DNA of 64,000 bases. It comes from Cristatella mucedo (Eukaryota > Bryozoa > Phylactolaemata > Cristatellidae). The DNA lies in the NCBI GenBank assembly GCA_009760855.2, contig WPIO01000009.1:8757001-8821000 (forward strand), in the 5' to 3' direction. Below are positions 13,173-24,142 of the stretch, piece after piece; within the stretch, counting starts at the first letter, position 1; each line of letters opens with the position of its first letter. The notes beneath the pieces were generated by a model that made no database searches, had not been told where the DNA came from, and saw only the letters and a list, made by a program, of their open reading frames with translations. The position numbers and the translations under genes are program-made.

Positions 13173-14369
13173 CGACAGACGCTTCCGCAAGCCAGCCGGC
13201 AGCTGCGGGCGCGCGCGAGAGCCTGACAGCTGAGCGCGCGCGTCGCTGCGCGGCGATGCCACCCAAGTCGCTTCCGGATCCGCAAGTTAGGACAAAGTTC
13301 GAGCTTCATTTCCATCTTACTATTTTTTCATTTGAGCCCCTCCCCCTGCATCGCATGCCGCGACTCGCGATGCTCGTTCGGCGCAGCAGCGGCCGCCGAC
13401 GGCCGATGCGACGCGAGGCGCTCGCCTCGCGTTGCATCTCGACATCCCCTCGGCGCCCTTTGCAGCAGCCGCGCGGCGGACGCTGCACTCGCCGCCGAGG
13501 TTTTGAACAGCGCCTTCGCACGTGCCATCGCCAGTTCGACGGCAGCAAACGACGAGGCGAAAGCGTCGCCGTCGGCTGCCGGTTCGCACGCGCAGCAGCA
13601 GCCGCTAGACGCTAGGGTCGGGTAGGGGGGGGGGGTGGGCGGCTGCTGACGGATGCGGGAGGCGTCGCTCCGTCCTCTTCCGAATAGAGCCCTCGCGGTT
13701 CTAAAAATATCTGCCGCGAGCGAGCGCAATCGCGCTCGCTCGCGGAATTCGCGCACGGGGTCTTCGTTACGGGCTGCTCCGGCCGACACGTGCAGAACAT
13801 ATTCACCTCCGGCCCTGCGAAGGCCCTCGCTCGCTCGCTCGCGCACCCGCCCGTGCGCTCGCCTGCAGTCGCCCGCGTAGCTGACGAAGCCGCAGTACGT
13901 AGCGATCGCGCGTTTGGCCCGTTGCCCGCTTATCTTGGTGCGGCTAGAAGCGATCGCAATTTTCCGAGTCGCCGCCGCCTCCTCCTCTGCTGCCGCCGCC
14001 TCCTCCTCCTCCGCCGCTCTTCGATGCCACAGCCGCTCTGCAGTTAGCGCAATTGGCGAGGTCCGGAGCATGCATCGGTTCGGCGGTAGCTGAATCCGTG
14101 CGAACGGCTTGAGTTAGAGCGGTTCACGCGGTGACCTTGTAGCTATCGCAATGGCGTCCTTCGATTACATCACAAGAAAAGAGCATTACTATGACTCGCT
14201 GATCGGCCGCATTGACGCCGAGCCTTCTCCGCCGACAGCGGCCGCTCTCTCGCTCCACCGCGCCGGCGCTTTCTTTGTTTCACTCGCGAGCAGCCGGCCG
14301 GCGGCTAACGTTCGAGTGACGCCCGATTATATGTGCACGCAGACCCTGCGCATGTCATACGTCCAACCA

Positions 14370-14482
14370 CTCTAGGCTTGTCGTCATCAAGCATGCTACC
14401 ACTAACCGTTCGACCGATGCTTCCTTTGCGGCAGATGTAAAGTGCCTAGAAAGAGATTTGAGTTCTCTCAGGGCGTAACGCA
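14370..14482 (+). mobile_element. LINE B 3' end, short copy
   Basis: Contains AAGCATGCTACCACTAACC, then GTAAAGTGCCTAGAAAGAGA and GAGTTCTCTCAGGGCG. These are the 3' UTR and terminal stem-loop of LINE B, truncated on the 5' side. Confidence 0.8.
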
Positions 14483-14567
14483 AATCTCCTAGCGCGACGA
14501 CGGCGAGAGAGCCAAAAGCTCGGAGGAGGGGAGCGGCTTAGGAGCGACGGCGCTGCTGAGTCGCTCC

Positions 14568-14595
14568 TCATTCAGAGTGCTCATTGATATGGCAC
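14568..14595. repeat. 28-bp exact repeat, copy 2
   Basis: Second copy of the sequence at 12137-12164, same orientation, 2431 bp away, with unrelated flanks. Confidence 0.9.
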
Positions 14596-14689
14596 CCCAG
14601 CCCGATCGATTGCTACTGCTATCTATTCCGCTCGACTCCTCGTCCGGCGAGAGCGAACTGTCCGAGGAAGCGGCGCCGCCGCTGCCGCC

Positions 14690-14790
14690 GCTGCCGGCGC
14701 ATCCTTTGCAGCCGTCCTGGGTTGCTACTGCCACGCTTCGCGCATTTCTTCCTTGACCTTAGCCTCCTGACTCAGCCTGAGCCAAGTTTT
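14690..14790 (+). mobile_element. LINE A 3' fragment
   Basis: GGCGCATCCTTTGCAGCCGT, GTTGCTACTGCCACGC and CTCCTGACTC follow the order of the LINE A 3' region (compare 48440-48520 and the minus strand at 56590-56640). Diverged and shifted to higher GC. Confidence 0.55.
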
Positions 14791-15220
14791 AGAATTTCTC
14801 TTTTTTGGGCATACTTGCAGGCATAATTGATGATAAACTATTTCAACTATGGTTTTGGAGCGTGGGCAGAGTCCGAGTGTCAGCGAGCCAGAGTCCGAGT
14901 TTGAGCGCTGCGCTTTGAGGCTTTTCACAGCGACGACACGAGCTGGCGGCAGCGCACTTTTAGTCAATATTGTCGTTCGTTGCTGAGGCTTCCAAATTAA
15001 TAAATGATTTTCTGCCTCAAATCTTGCTTCTGCGTTGGCATGCAGCGACGGCGGTTGTGCCGGAGAAGAGCTTCCGGCCATGCGCTACTGTCGGTGAGGT
15101 TTGCTTTCGGTCCTACCTTCGGCAATTTCCCGTAGCGACCCTGCGACACCGACCCAGCGAGTCAGAGTCAGTCTGAACTGTAGAAGCTGCAGCGAATTGA
15201 GCATCACGAGAGCCCTCCCG
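14791..15220. other. Gene-free stretch
   Basis: No gene or recognisable element was seen between the LINE A fragment and the CT tract. Confidence 0.4.
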
Positions 15221-15284
15221 CTCTTTCTCACTCTCTCTCTCTCACTCTCTCTCTCTCTTTCTCACTCCCTCTCTCTCTCTCACA

Positions 15285-15351
<67 letters not shown>
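15221..15351. repeat. (CT)n microsatellite, about 130 bp
   Basis: Pyrimidine dinucleotide tract, interrupted in its first half by CTCACTCC-type units and pure in its second half. Confidence 0.97.
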
Positions 15352-17433
15352 ACGGAGGGCAGGAAGGATCATGTCAAAAGACGCTGGCGGCAGCCTTTCC
15401 GGGCCACTCATTGTTCAGCTTGAGAGATGTGACTCGTACTGCGGCCACGCCTTCTTCTTCCACGGCGATGCCGCTCGTGCGCTCGAGGGCGGGGCGCCGC
15501 GGACGCTTGGACTCGCGAGAAGAGAGAGCTGGTCGCCGGCAACGACGACGAGACGAAACGCAAGCTACGCTGCACCGGCCGGGCTGCCGCTTCCAGCGCC
15601 GCGCCGCGCCGCTGCCGGTGACCAGGATTTCTCGCGAAACAGATCGAGCGCACGACGAGATTCTCGGGAAGCCGACGTCAGCGCATCCTGGTTTAGTCAA
15701 AGTCTCAACCGACGCGTCGCGCCGCGGCCAACGCCCGAGTTCCAGCAGCCCCCGCCCGGACTGTGACGGCGGCGGCGGCGGCGGCTGCTGCTTCGGCGGC
15801 GGTGGCTTCGGGCTGACTCGCGCGGTCGCTCTCCTGCGCTCGCGATGCTGTCGCGGAAACCCCGATCGCCGGTCCCGCGCTCTCGCGATCGACTCGCTCG
15901 CATTGGCTCGCTCTGTCCTCTTTCGTCGCGCGTCGCGTCGTCGCCATCGCGTCGTAGCGGGCGCTATGCAGACAGCGGTGACTAAGGAGCTAGCTATGCC
16001 GAGTCGCTCGCGGTGGCAAGCGCGTCGCATTCTCAGGCGACGACGCTGCGGCTGGCAGCGGCGACGGGCCGCCGCCAGCCGCAGCGGGCGCAACTGGCAT
16101 TCGAGGTTTCAATTTCGATCGCATCGCACGAGGCTCCCGAGCTCCTCGAGACGTGCCAGCCTCGAGATCGCTCCGTGGCCGTCGTCGCTGGGCCTCGCGT
16201 GCACGTGCAGCCCTCTGCGGCGGCGGCGGCGGCGGCTTTGCCAAGGGGCCGGCGCCGCGAGACTCTTCCCCCTCCCCCTGTTCGCCACTCGCAGCGGGCG
16301 TAGAAGGCTCGGCCTTCGCCAAAGGCCGCTAGCTGCAGGCCGATGCGCTAGCGTAGGCGTACGGCGCTAGCGTAGGCGTACGTAGGCGTACGGCGCTAGC
16401 GTTGCACAGCCGCGCGGGCGTCGCCGCCGCGCCGCGACTCGGGCTTCGTCGGATCTTCAAGCTTACCTTGGAAAATTGAGCGGCGCGAACCTGCTGCGCC
16501 GCCGCAGCGCCGAAGTGCGGACGATGCGAAGAAGAAGAAGAGGCTGCGCCTCGATCGCTCCTCCGCCGCCTCCGGCGCCCGCTTAAAAGCAGGCGCGGGA
16601 CCGCTATTTCGATCGGCCTCCTGCGGCTACTGGAGGGTATGCCTCGGATGGTCGGGTCCCCAATTACGCGTCATCACGGTATCAATTTGTGCACATCGCC
16701 TGATGCGCGATTGCCCAACGAGAGCCAACTTTGCGCGCGCCCGCTCGCCCCCCCCCCGGTCGCTCGTCCGTCAGCGATGCGCAGCTCTCGGTCCCTTCCT
16801 AGCGTCTCGCGCAGATTCGCGGCGCGAAAGTACTTCCGACGTCGCGTGCGCGCTGCGAATCGAAAATCGAGCGCTCGGGCGCAATCTCTTCATCCGCCGC
16901 CGAGCGGAAGCGGCCGCCGCTTCCACTCGCTTCGTCGAGCCCGCACGTGGCGCTGCGGCTGCGCTTCTGCGGGCGGACTAGCGGTAGGCCGTCACACGTC
17001 GGCGCTCCGGCAACGGCGGCGCGCGAGAGCTGGGCGGCGCGCGTACGGGCCGCTGAAAATGCTGCCGCCGCCGTATCGTTCGCGGCAAGCTGCCAGCGCC
17101 GCTAGCTCGGCGGCGGCGCCGCCGCGCGATTGCAGCGCCTGTTCTCCGACCTTTCTTCGTCCGACACGCGCGAGCGTCAAAGAACGAAAGTGACCATCAC
17201 GTGCTCAGCGAAGTACAGTATCCTTCCTTTGCGAAACATTAGCAGCTGCCCACTCCTTATGCGCGTGGGTGGAGCGCGCAGCAGCGCGGTTCTAGACCAG
17301 CGATCAGCCTAGGGCGAACCGCGCGCCGCCGCCGCTCGCTGCTGCTGCTGCGGCTGCGGCGGCGGCGGCGGTTCCGGTTCTTCAGTCTCGGGCAGAAGAC
17401 GGAAGACGCTTCGTTCACGCAGCATGTGGCTAT
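15352..17433. other. CpG-rich stretch without supported gene
   Basis: Continuation of the first GC-rich block. Long arginine-rich open frames overlap on both strands and show no domain. A 19-bp tandem repeat lies at 16345-16402. GC content falls abruptly near 17420, where a LINE B tail begins. Confidence 0.45.
16345..16402. repeat. 19-bp tandem repeat, about 3 copies
   Basis: Two full copies of GCGCTAGCGTAGGCGTACG, then a 10-bp partial copy and a further partial unit. The unit contains the palindrome GCTAGC. Confidence 0.9.
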
Positions 17434-17984
17434 AATAATACATTAATAAAACATTGATAAAGCCTTCTAAGAGAATTTAATCTCTTTCTAGGAGCTTTAC
17501 ATTTGTTGCAAAGGAAACACGATAGAATGGTGAGTGGCATCCTGCTTGATAAACCACATGAAGAACATGGTTAGGTGTGACATGCACAGGGTCAGTATGC
17601 AAGTGGGGTTAGTGGCAGCATGCAACAGTGTCAGCACGCAAAAGCACGCAAAGGACGAATTACTGGGACCCACTATATACTGTTATAAATAGGTGCCTTT
17701 TTAACTTCTTTTTAAATATTGGTAAAGTCTGGGGATGTCGTGACGCAAGTAGGGTGTGAGTTTCAGGCTTTGTGAGCATACGAACTAAATGCACGGTCTT
17801 CAAGGATTTGAGGTTTTTACGAGGTATAGGTAAACGTTTAGTTTCCGAAAAGCGAGTGGTACGATGCTTGGCCTGGAGGGGGAGTAGATCTGATAGATAG
17901 GCTGGAGCCAAAGACTGAAGGGACCTAAAAGTGAGCGGCAAGACCTCGAAGTCGATCATTTGCTTGACTGGTAGCCAGTGCAGT
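17434..17984 (-). mobile_element. LINE B 3' fragment (minus arm of a head-to-head pair)
   Basis: Minus strand encodes the LINE B RT C-terminus (IDFEVLPLTFRSLQSLAPAY, then LSDLLPLQAKHRTTRFSE and RKNLKSLKTVHLV) down to its stop, followed by the 3' UTR and terminal stem-loop and an AT-rich tail at 17434-17500. It abuts a plus-strand LINE B fragment at about 17985. Confidence 0.88.
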
Positions 17985-18410
17985 TCGCTTTTCGGAATCT
18001 AATTGTTTGGATATACCTCGTACAAATCTTAAATCCTTTGGAGATCGTGCCTATAGTTCGTATGCTCCCAATGCCTGGAGCTCACTCCCGACTTCCGTCA
18101 CGACATCTCCTAACTTGTCAACATTTAAAAAGAAACTAAAAACGCGTCTATTTATCACAGCATTTAGCGGGTCCTTGCGATTCGTCCTTTATGTGCTTTT
18201 GTGTGCTGACACTGTGCAGGCCGCCACTAACCGAACTTATATTCTGACGTTGTGCATGTCACACCTAACCATTTTATTCTTGTTGTTTATTGAGAATGCT
18301 ACCACTAAACATTCGACAGTGCTTCGTTTGCAGTGATTGTAAAGTGCCTAAAAAGAGATTGAGTTCTCTGAGGGCACTATATCAAGTGCATTATTATTAT
18401 TAACATTAAA
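17985..18410 (+). mobile_element. LINE B 3' fragment (plus arm of a head-to-head pair)
   Basis: Plus strand encodes the last part of the LINE B RT (DIPRTNLKSFGDRAYSSYAP, then AWSSLPTSVTTSPNLSTF and KKKLKTRLFITAFSGSLR), the 3' UTR, the stem-loop (AAGTGCCTAAAAAGAGATTG) and an ATT-rich tail. With the preceding element it forms a several-hundred-bp inverted repeat. Confidence 0.88.
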
Positions 18411-18739
18411 AGTAGACTTTTCTACGCTAAAGACTTGGACTCGCTATATTAAGGCCTCACGGGTACTCTATGTGTGCTGCCACGATGTCACATACCGGCA
18501 CGCCAACACGTCTTGTTTGAGCTAGCAGCACTCAAGCGACAAGTGCCCGTAATAAAAATGAATAAATATAATAATAGGTGCGCCATTTTTAAGAAATGAC
18601 TTATTCGATCAGCATATTTTTTCTCATTTCAAGTTGGCTTAATTTAAGCTAAGGAACATCGCCAAATTCAGAGAGCCTGTTCAGATAAGAGTACTTAAGA
18701 CCTTTTAATTCTAGATTATTCTGCTATTCCCTTTATTCA

Positions 18740-18910
18740 GAGCTTCCTGCCCTTAATCGCCTGCAACTTGTGCAAAACTCAGCAGCAGCTCACGTGATCG
18801 ATCGCCTAAAGCACAGCTTCCACGTCGCGTGCCACTTCTTTCTGAGCTTCACTGGGTCCCTGTCGAGCATAGGATTTATTTCAAGATCTGCTGGAACGTG
18901 ATGCCCAGCT
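18740..18910 (+). mobile_element. LINE RT fragment, third type
   Basis: Reads LNRLQLVQNSAAAHVI followed by KHSFHVACHFF and, after a frame change, HRIYFKI. This is the QLVQNSAARVI block found downstream of the RT palm in CR1/L2-like LINEs. It is too short and diverged to place in family A or B. Confidence 0.6.
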
Positions 18911-19214
18911 ATGGAAGTAGTCATTTTAACAACGCTTTCAAACGCTGGTATAAAAGAGGAGACCTAAATTCCGAGCACGCGGCAGTAATGTAGGAACCGC
19001 TAATGATCACTAGGGTGTCTAGCTGAATTACTACCAAAAGAAAGTTGCATAGCGCAGGCGGAGCGACGTGTAGCGGGTCATGGGCTCGGCATGCCGGTAT
19101 TACCGATGTCGTGGACTTTTTCAGAAACATCAACTTCCCACGAGCATTTAATACCTCCGTCACGGTTCACTGTATCAGACGTGTACCGCCGCCGGCAGGG
19201 TATATAGCCCATGG

Positions 19215-19330
19215 AACTATAATCATAATAATATTATTAATAACACACTTTACAAAGCTCCCTCAGAGAACTCAATGTCTGTCTAGGTGCCTTATACTTG
19301 CTGCAAAGGAAACGCGGCTTTGAATGGAGG
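19215..19330 (-). mobile_element. LINE B 3' tail, solo
   Basis: ATT-rich run, then CCCTCAGAGAACTCAATGTC, TCTAGGTGCCTTATA and CTTGCTGCAAAGGAAACGCG: the LINE B tail and last 3' UTR bases on the minus strand. Confidence 0.8.
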
Positions 19331-21120
19331 CTGCAGTTTGCCTCGTCTTCGTGTCAGGCACCGTTTCTTTGTCGGGAGCTACGTCTGAGTCATAAGCAGC
19401 CGAGGCACTGGGCCACCCGCCATTGCGGGGCCTTCAACGGGAACGAGGCCCTTCTGCCCAGAACGCCACCGTCCGACATGCACAGGTCACGCAGTTGATA
19501 GTTTTACGTAATTCTCGTTACATGTTTGTACAGATCCCTGTGCCGGATGTTCGCACGGGATTCACGCTCGCGTATGCGTTCACCGTTTGCGCTTCAATCC
19601 CCAGTCAGTTTTTCAGCAACTTTATTTATTTTTCGTCTGACCCAGCAGCAGCTAAGCGATCAATTTAATGCATCCAATTGTTTAAGCAACTTCGATGTGG
19701 ATTTAGAGCTAGCCGTTCCCCTCTGCTGAGAGATTACAGTTGTCTTCTGACCGATGCTGATAATAATGTTGATAAAAATATTTATTTGCACCATGCTCTC
19801 AAGTAATCTCTTTACAGGTTTCTTTCCAACTCGCTGCTGGAAAATTAGTAAACATAATTAAATGGCATTTACAGTATTGTGCTCAGAAAAACACGCAAAG
19901 TTACGCAAGAAGGGATCCCCTTAGCCTATAGCTATTGGGACCCTGGTTGGCAATATGCGCTGACAGCGTCCGCAGGTCACGCAGGTCAGGAACACGGAGA
20001 AAAGGAGAGACTCGCTCGCCGGTCACATGTCGCGAAAGAAGAACGGAACGGATGCGTTGTTTTAAATGAGACCTAAGCGACGGAGGCTAATTGCAGACAA
20101 TCGCACTTCGGATTGGCAGCGAGCGACAACGCGCGCGCCGACGCGGAGCAAGGTGCGAGCGGCGCCTGGGACGTTGCCGACGGGGCGAGGGTGCGAATTC
20201 CGGCGAGCGTCTCCTCTTTTGTTCCTGCGGACCTTGAAATCTCACTGGCGCATTATTCAGCGAACGCTGCGGAACCAGGGATTGTGCTAGCCAGTAGCCG
20301 TGAGGCTGGTCTCTCGTGTGCTGGTCCGTGCTTTTGCCTGCAGGTCTAAGCCTAAAACCTTGCATGTCGTTAACCCTTGATTAAAACTTCTTTTGCAGCG
20401 AGTAATAAAGAGCACGGCTGGAGATTCGGTTCTCTAAGGGCAAACGAAATAGATAGGGACCAAAACACCTGTCATAAGTCGAATTTTCATACGTCGAGAA
20501 TTGCATACGATACGCTCTACTGTAATTCGTTCTGACGAAGACATAGAGAGGTAAACGAATTGAATTTCTTTGAGTACTTAACAACAAGGAATAAATAAGA
20601 AAAAGTAAAAAGGATTACGTTGATATACCGTAATTTGGAGTATTTTTGGGCAAACAGAATCTGCTAGTTGTAGTAATTTACATCGAGTACTATTGGAAAG
20701 AGGGTGAGAAGAAGTTGAACGGGCCATGCTAAATGACCATCAACTTGATCTTGCTCACAAACCTTCGTGACTGGCAGACGGCTGAGTTGAATCAGCTGCT
20801 TTGCTAGTGGATTGAGTTCACTCGTTTCTATTTTGATGAAATAAGAATCTTGACTATTTTTTCTGCTTCTCTCTTGGAAGATTTCATAATAGAAGGCAAG
20901 AGAATCATTAGCTAAAGCGTTTTAAATTTAAGGTATCTTTTAAAGTTTGTTATTTTTTTATAGCCACTCTTTTTCGTACGATACTCAGCCTAAACATTCT
21001 GTGATACTTCTCCAAAAAAAAGAGAAATTGGTCTCTTGCAATTTTTTCTTCACCAGCATGAGAAATGCTACTTTTACATTTTGCAGCCATCTCAAAATAA
21101 GCACACTGTAACAGCAATTA
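19331..21120. other. Gene-free stretch
   Basis: No exon recognised. 19745-19810 (GATAAAAATATTTATTTGC, then CTCAAGTAATCTCTTTACAG) is a possible very old LINE B-like tail on the minus strand. 20100-20250 is locally GC-rich without a supported reading frame. Confidence 0.45.
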
Positions 21121-21556
21121 TAATGCGATTGCATAGTGCCATCAGAGAAATTAACCTCTTTCTTAGGCACTATACATTTGCTGCAAAGGAAGCATGATCA
21201 AATGGTTAGTGGTAGCATGCTCAATCGCAACACGTATAACATAGAGGTCACATGCACAGGATCAGTACGCAAATATGGTTAGTGGCAGCATGCAGTTATA
21301 GCACGCACAAGCACGTAAAGAATGAATCAATGAGACCCACTAAATGCTATGATAAATAGATGCGCGTCTGTAGTTTCTTTTTACATTTGGTCAATTAAGG
21401 AGATGTCGTGATGCAACTCGGGAATGAGTTCCAGGCTTTGGGAGCATACGAACTAAAGGCACGGTCTCCATTGAATTTGAGGTTTGTACGAGGTATAGGC
21501 AATTAATTAGATTCCGAAAATTGGGTGGTACGATGCTTAGCCCGGTGGAAGAGTAA
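21121..21556 (-). mobile_element. LINE B 3' fragment
   Basis: Minus strand carries the terminal stem-loop (about 21128-21180), the 3' UTR and a decayed RT C-terminus (traces of SNSMETVPLVRMLPKPGTHS in a shifted frame). It ends near 21556 in the AKHRTTRF region. The ATT tail is eroded. Confidence 0.85.
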
Positions 21557-22050
21557 CTAAGAAAGAAACCAATAGTAGTAAATAAAGTAGTAAAGTAGAG
21601 AATGAGGAAATCACACGTCAAAACACGAGAACGCACCAGATCACTCTGAACACGTCTTACTTCTAGCTAGTCACGTAAGCAAGAGAGAGCCCTCAGTACC
21701 CACAGTGCAAAAGCAATCAGATATCATTTTCTCCCTACTGTTTGCGGTTTTGTCAAATCTAGTGACCGCGAGCGTATCTTGAAAGTTTTCTCGGATAAGT
21801 TTTTTCGGATAAGTTCTGCTCTTCGAATTTTGCTGCACGGCCGAATTTGTATATCCAAATTTTTGTAAGTTGGACCGTCGCAAGTGGAGACAGTGCTGAC
21901 TGCATAGTCGTCCGACAGAAGTCGCAGTCGCAGGATCCGGCCGCCGCCGGCGCCGCCGGCGCCGCCGCCGAGTTCGAGAGCAGGACAGGGACGTCATGCG
22001 GCGGCGTAAAATTTCCGATTAAATTAAGTTTTTATTAATTAAAAATTAAA
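21557..22050. other. Gene-free stretch at the edge of the second GC-rich block
   Basis: Mixed composition with a short GCC/GCCGGC run at about 21938-21975. No gene seen. Confidence 0.45.
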
Positions 22051-23300
22051 TTCGCGCATCCGTCGCCGGCGGCTCTGGCGTCTCTCGCGTCCGTCCCCGA
22101 CGCCTCGCGCTCGGCAGGCGGCTCTCGGCGCGCCCAGGCGCGCCCCGCTGCGAAGCGACGGCGGTCGCTCTCGCAGCCGTCCTCTGACCTCGCGCTTTTC
22201 GGGTCACGTGAGGCGTCGCAGGCAGCCAGCTGGTTAAACGACTGTTCGAAGCCCCGGCGGCGACTCTGAGGCTCGCTCGACTCCAGCCTGCGCGCGCGCG
22301 CACCCGAAAACCCGGCCTTCCGGCGGCGTACGAGCCGGCGGCAAAGTAGCCGCGAGCTTCGCGTTTTCGGCCCGAGCGCCGCCGCCGCCGCCGGTTCGTC
22401 TGCTCCGCTGGACGTGCGCTTCTCTTTGTCCGAGGCGTGCGCGAAGCGACGCGTCGGCGAGAGCGGCGAAAACGCGAGCGGCGCCTCCGGCGCGTCAGCG
22501 CGAACGCGGCGCTCAGCGGTCAGGAACTCCAAGCACGCCGGCTATGCGCGCCTGAGATGTGCGAATGACATTTAGGTAGGCTTCTCGGCGGCGGCCCCCG
22601 CAGCAGCGGCAGCAGCAGCAGCCGAGAGCGGCGATTGTCCGACGACGCGTCGGGCTCGGGTTGCATGCCTGGCCAGGTATGCAAGCTACGCACGCCAGCG
22701 CGGCGGCGCGGCGCTCGCCTCGCGCACTAGCCGCTCGATGACTAGCGCTCCACCCGCGATGCGGGCGGGAGCCGATGAGGCTCGACACTGGCCGCGAGCG
22801 CTACGCGGCCGCGGACGCGCAAACTTGCTGCACTCTCGCGCCGGCACCTACGCGCTCTTTTCCTCCTTTGCCGAGAAAAAAAGTCTCGAAAGTCTCGAAG
22901 AACCGCCGTCCCGCGGCCGGTCGCTGTCTTAGCTACGGCAAGGACGTCGGCGACGGTGCAGCGCCAGCGGCGGCGTGCATGAGCTGCGGAATCGGGCGAC
23001 GCCCATCGAGCGACGCCCATCGAGCGAGGCGCGTAGCACGCATGCATCGCCGTTTGAGCAGCGCTGCCGCTGCCGAACGGTGCGTTCGCTCGGCCGGAAA
23101 TCGTCGGGTCGCGCGAGGCTGCAACGAGCTAGAGCGGCGCGGGCGTCGCCGGGGCGCTGCCGCCGCCGCCGCACGAAGCTGCGAGAGCGACCGCTAAGCG
23201 TCAGCAGCGCGCAACCAGCATGAAAATAACAACGCCAGCGGCCATAGCCGGCGGCGGCGGCGGCGCATGAAAAGAGCAGCGAGCAATCGTGCGCTCTCTA

Positions 23301-23351
<51 letters not shown>
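23301..23351. repeat. (GCG)n trinucleotide run, about 17 units
   Basis: Pure GCG/CGG run of 51 bp. It would code poly-Gly, poly-Ala or poly-Arg/Pro depending on frame, but no gene is supported here. Confidence 0.97.
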
Positions 23352-23352
<1 letters not shown>

Positions 23353-23815
23353 TAAAGCTGCGGCGGCAGGCGGCAGCCGCAAGACAGCTGCCTGGTCCGC
23401 TGATGGCGTCGACCGGCGCGATCTCGCGCGCGGCTACGACGAGTAAGGCGTGACGAGGCGAGAAGCGGAAGCACGAGGCGTCCATCGGCGGCTTCGCGCT
23501 CCTGCTCTTTGGAGCGCCGCGTGCCTCTCCCAGCTCGGTCGACTCGCCGAATTCGTACCTCCGAGCGCTGCTGCCGCCAGCGACAAGCGCGCCGCCGGCG
23601 CAGCCGCAGCAAGGTGGACCCAATGGCCGAGCTGGCAAGGCGCACCTGGCGGCGGGGCTTCTTTCTGCACCCCCGCCTGACCGCAATTACTCTCCGCTCA
23701 CCAGAGAAAAGACGCGCGCCGCGTCTCGTCGCTCGCGGCAGTCGCACCGGAGCCTCACGCGCCAATCGTGACGCCTCCATCTGCGCAATTCCGTCAGACG
23801 AGAGCGCCCGCATCG

Positions 23816-24142
23816 CTGCTGCTGCTGCTCCTCCTCTTTCTCCTCCTTCTTTCCCTCCTTTTCCTCCTCCTCCTCCTCCTCCTCCTCCTCCTCCTCCTCC
23901 TCCTCCTCCTCCTCCTCCTCCTCCTCCTCCTCCTCCTCCTCTTTCTCCTCCTCCTCCTCCTCCTCCTCCTCCTCCCTCCTCCTCCTCCCTCCTCCTCCTC
24001 CCCTTTCTCCTCTTTCCTCCTCCTCCTCCTCCTCCTCCCTCCTCCTCCTCTCCTCCCCTCCTCCTCCTCCTCCTCCTCCTCCTCCTCCTCCTCCTCCTCC
24101 TCCTCCTCCTCCTCCTCTACCTCCTCCTCCTCTACCGCCTCC
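23816..24142. repeat. (CCT)n polypyrimidine tract, about 325 bp
   Basis: Almost pure CTC/CCT trinucleotide tract with a few CTTT and CCC interruptions, and no purine in most of it on the plus strand. Long mirror-symmetric polypurine/polypyrimidine runs can form triplex (H-DNA). The leucine/proline-rich and glutamate-rich frames through it are artefacts. Confidence 0.97.

Larger units (their letters stand above)
11685..14369. other. CpG-rich stretch upstream of neurotrophin exon
   Basis: Very GC-rich intronic or upstream DNA. It holds a C-run near 11961, a (CT)n run, (GCC)n, a G-run near 13627 and one copy of an exact 28-bp repeat. Overlapping open frames on both strands look compositional. 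A first exon of the neurotrophin gene may be hidden here but could not be singled out. Confidence 0.45.

Noticed and set aside
12271-13266. 331-codon minus-strand arginine/alanine-rich frame
   Set aside because: Overlapped by equally long frames on both strands in CpG-rich DNA; no domain, signal or splice context.
14489-14734. 81-codon minus-strand frame with Ser-rich segment and MSTLNEE inside the 28-bp repeat
   Set aside because: The shared ATG is suggestive, but the two copies continue into different unrelated frames and no donor site follows; kept only as a repeat finding.
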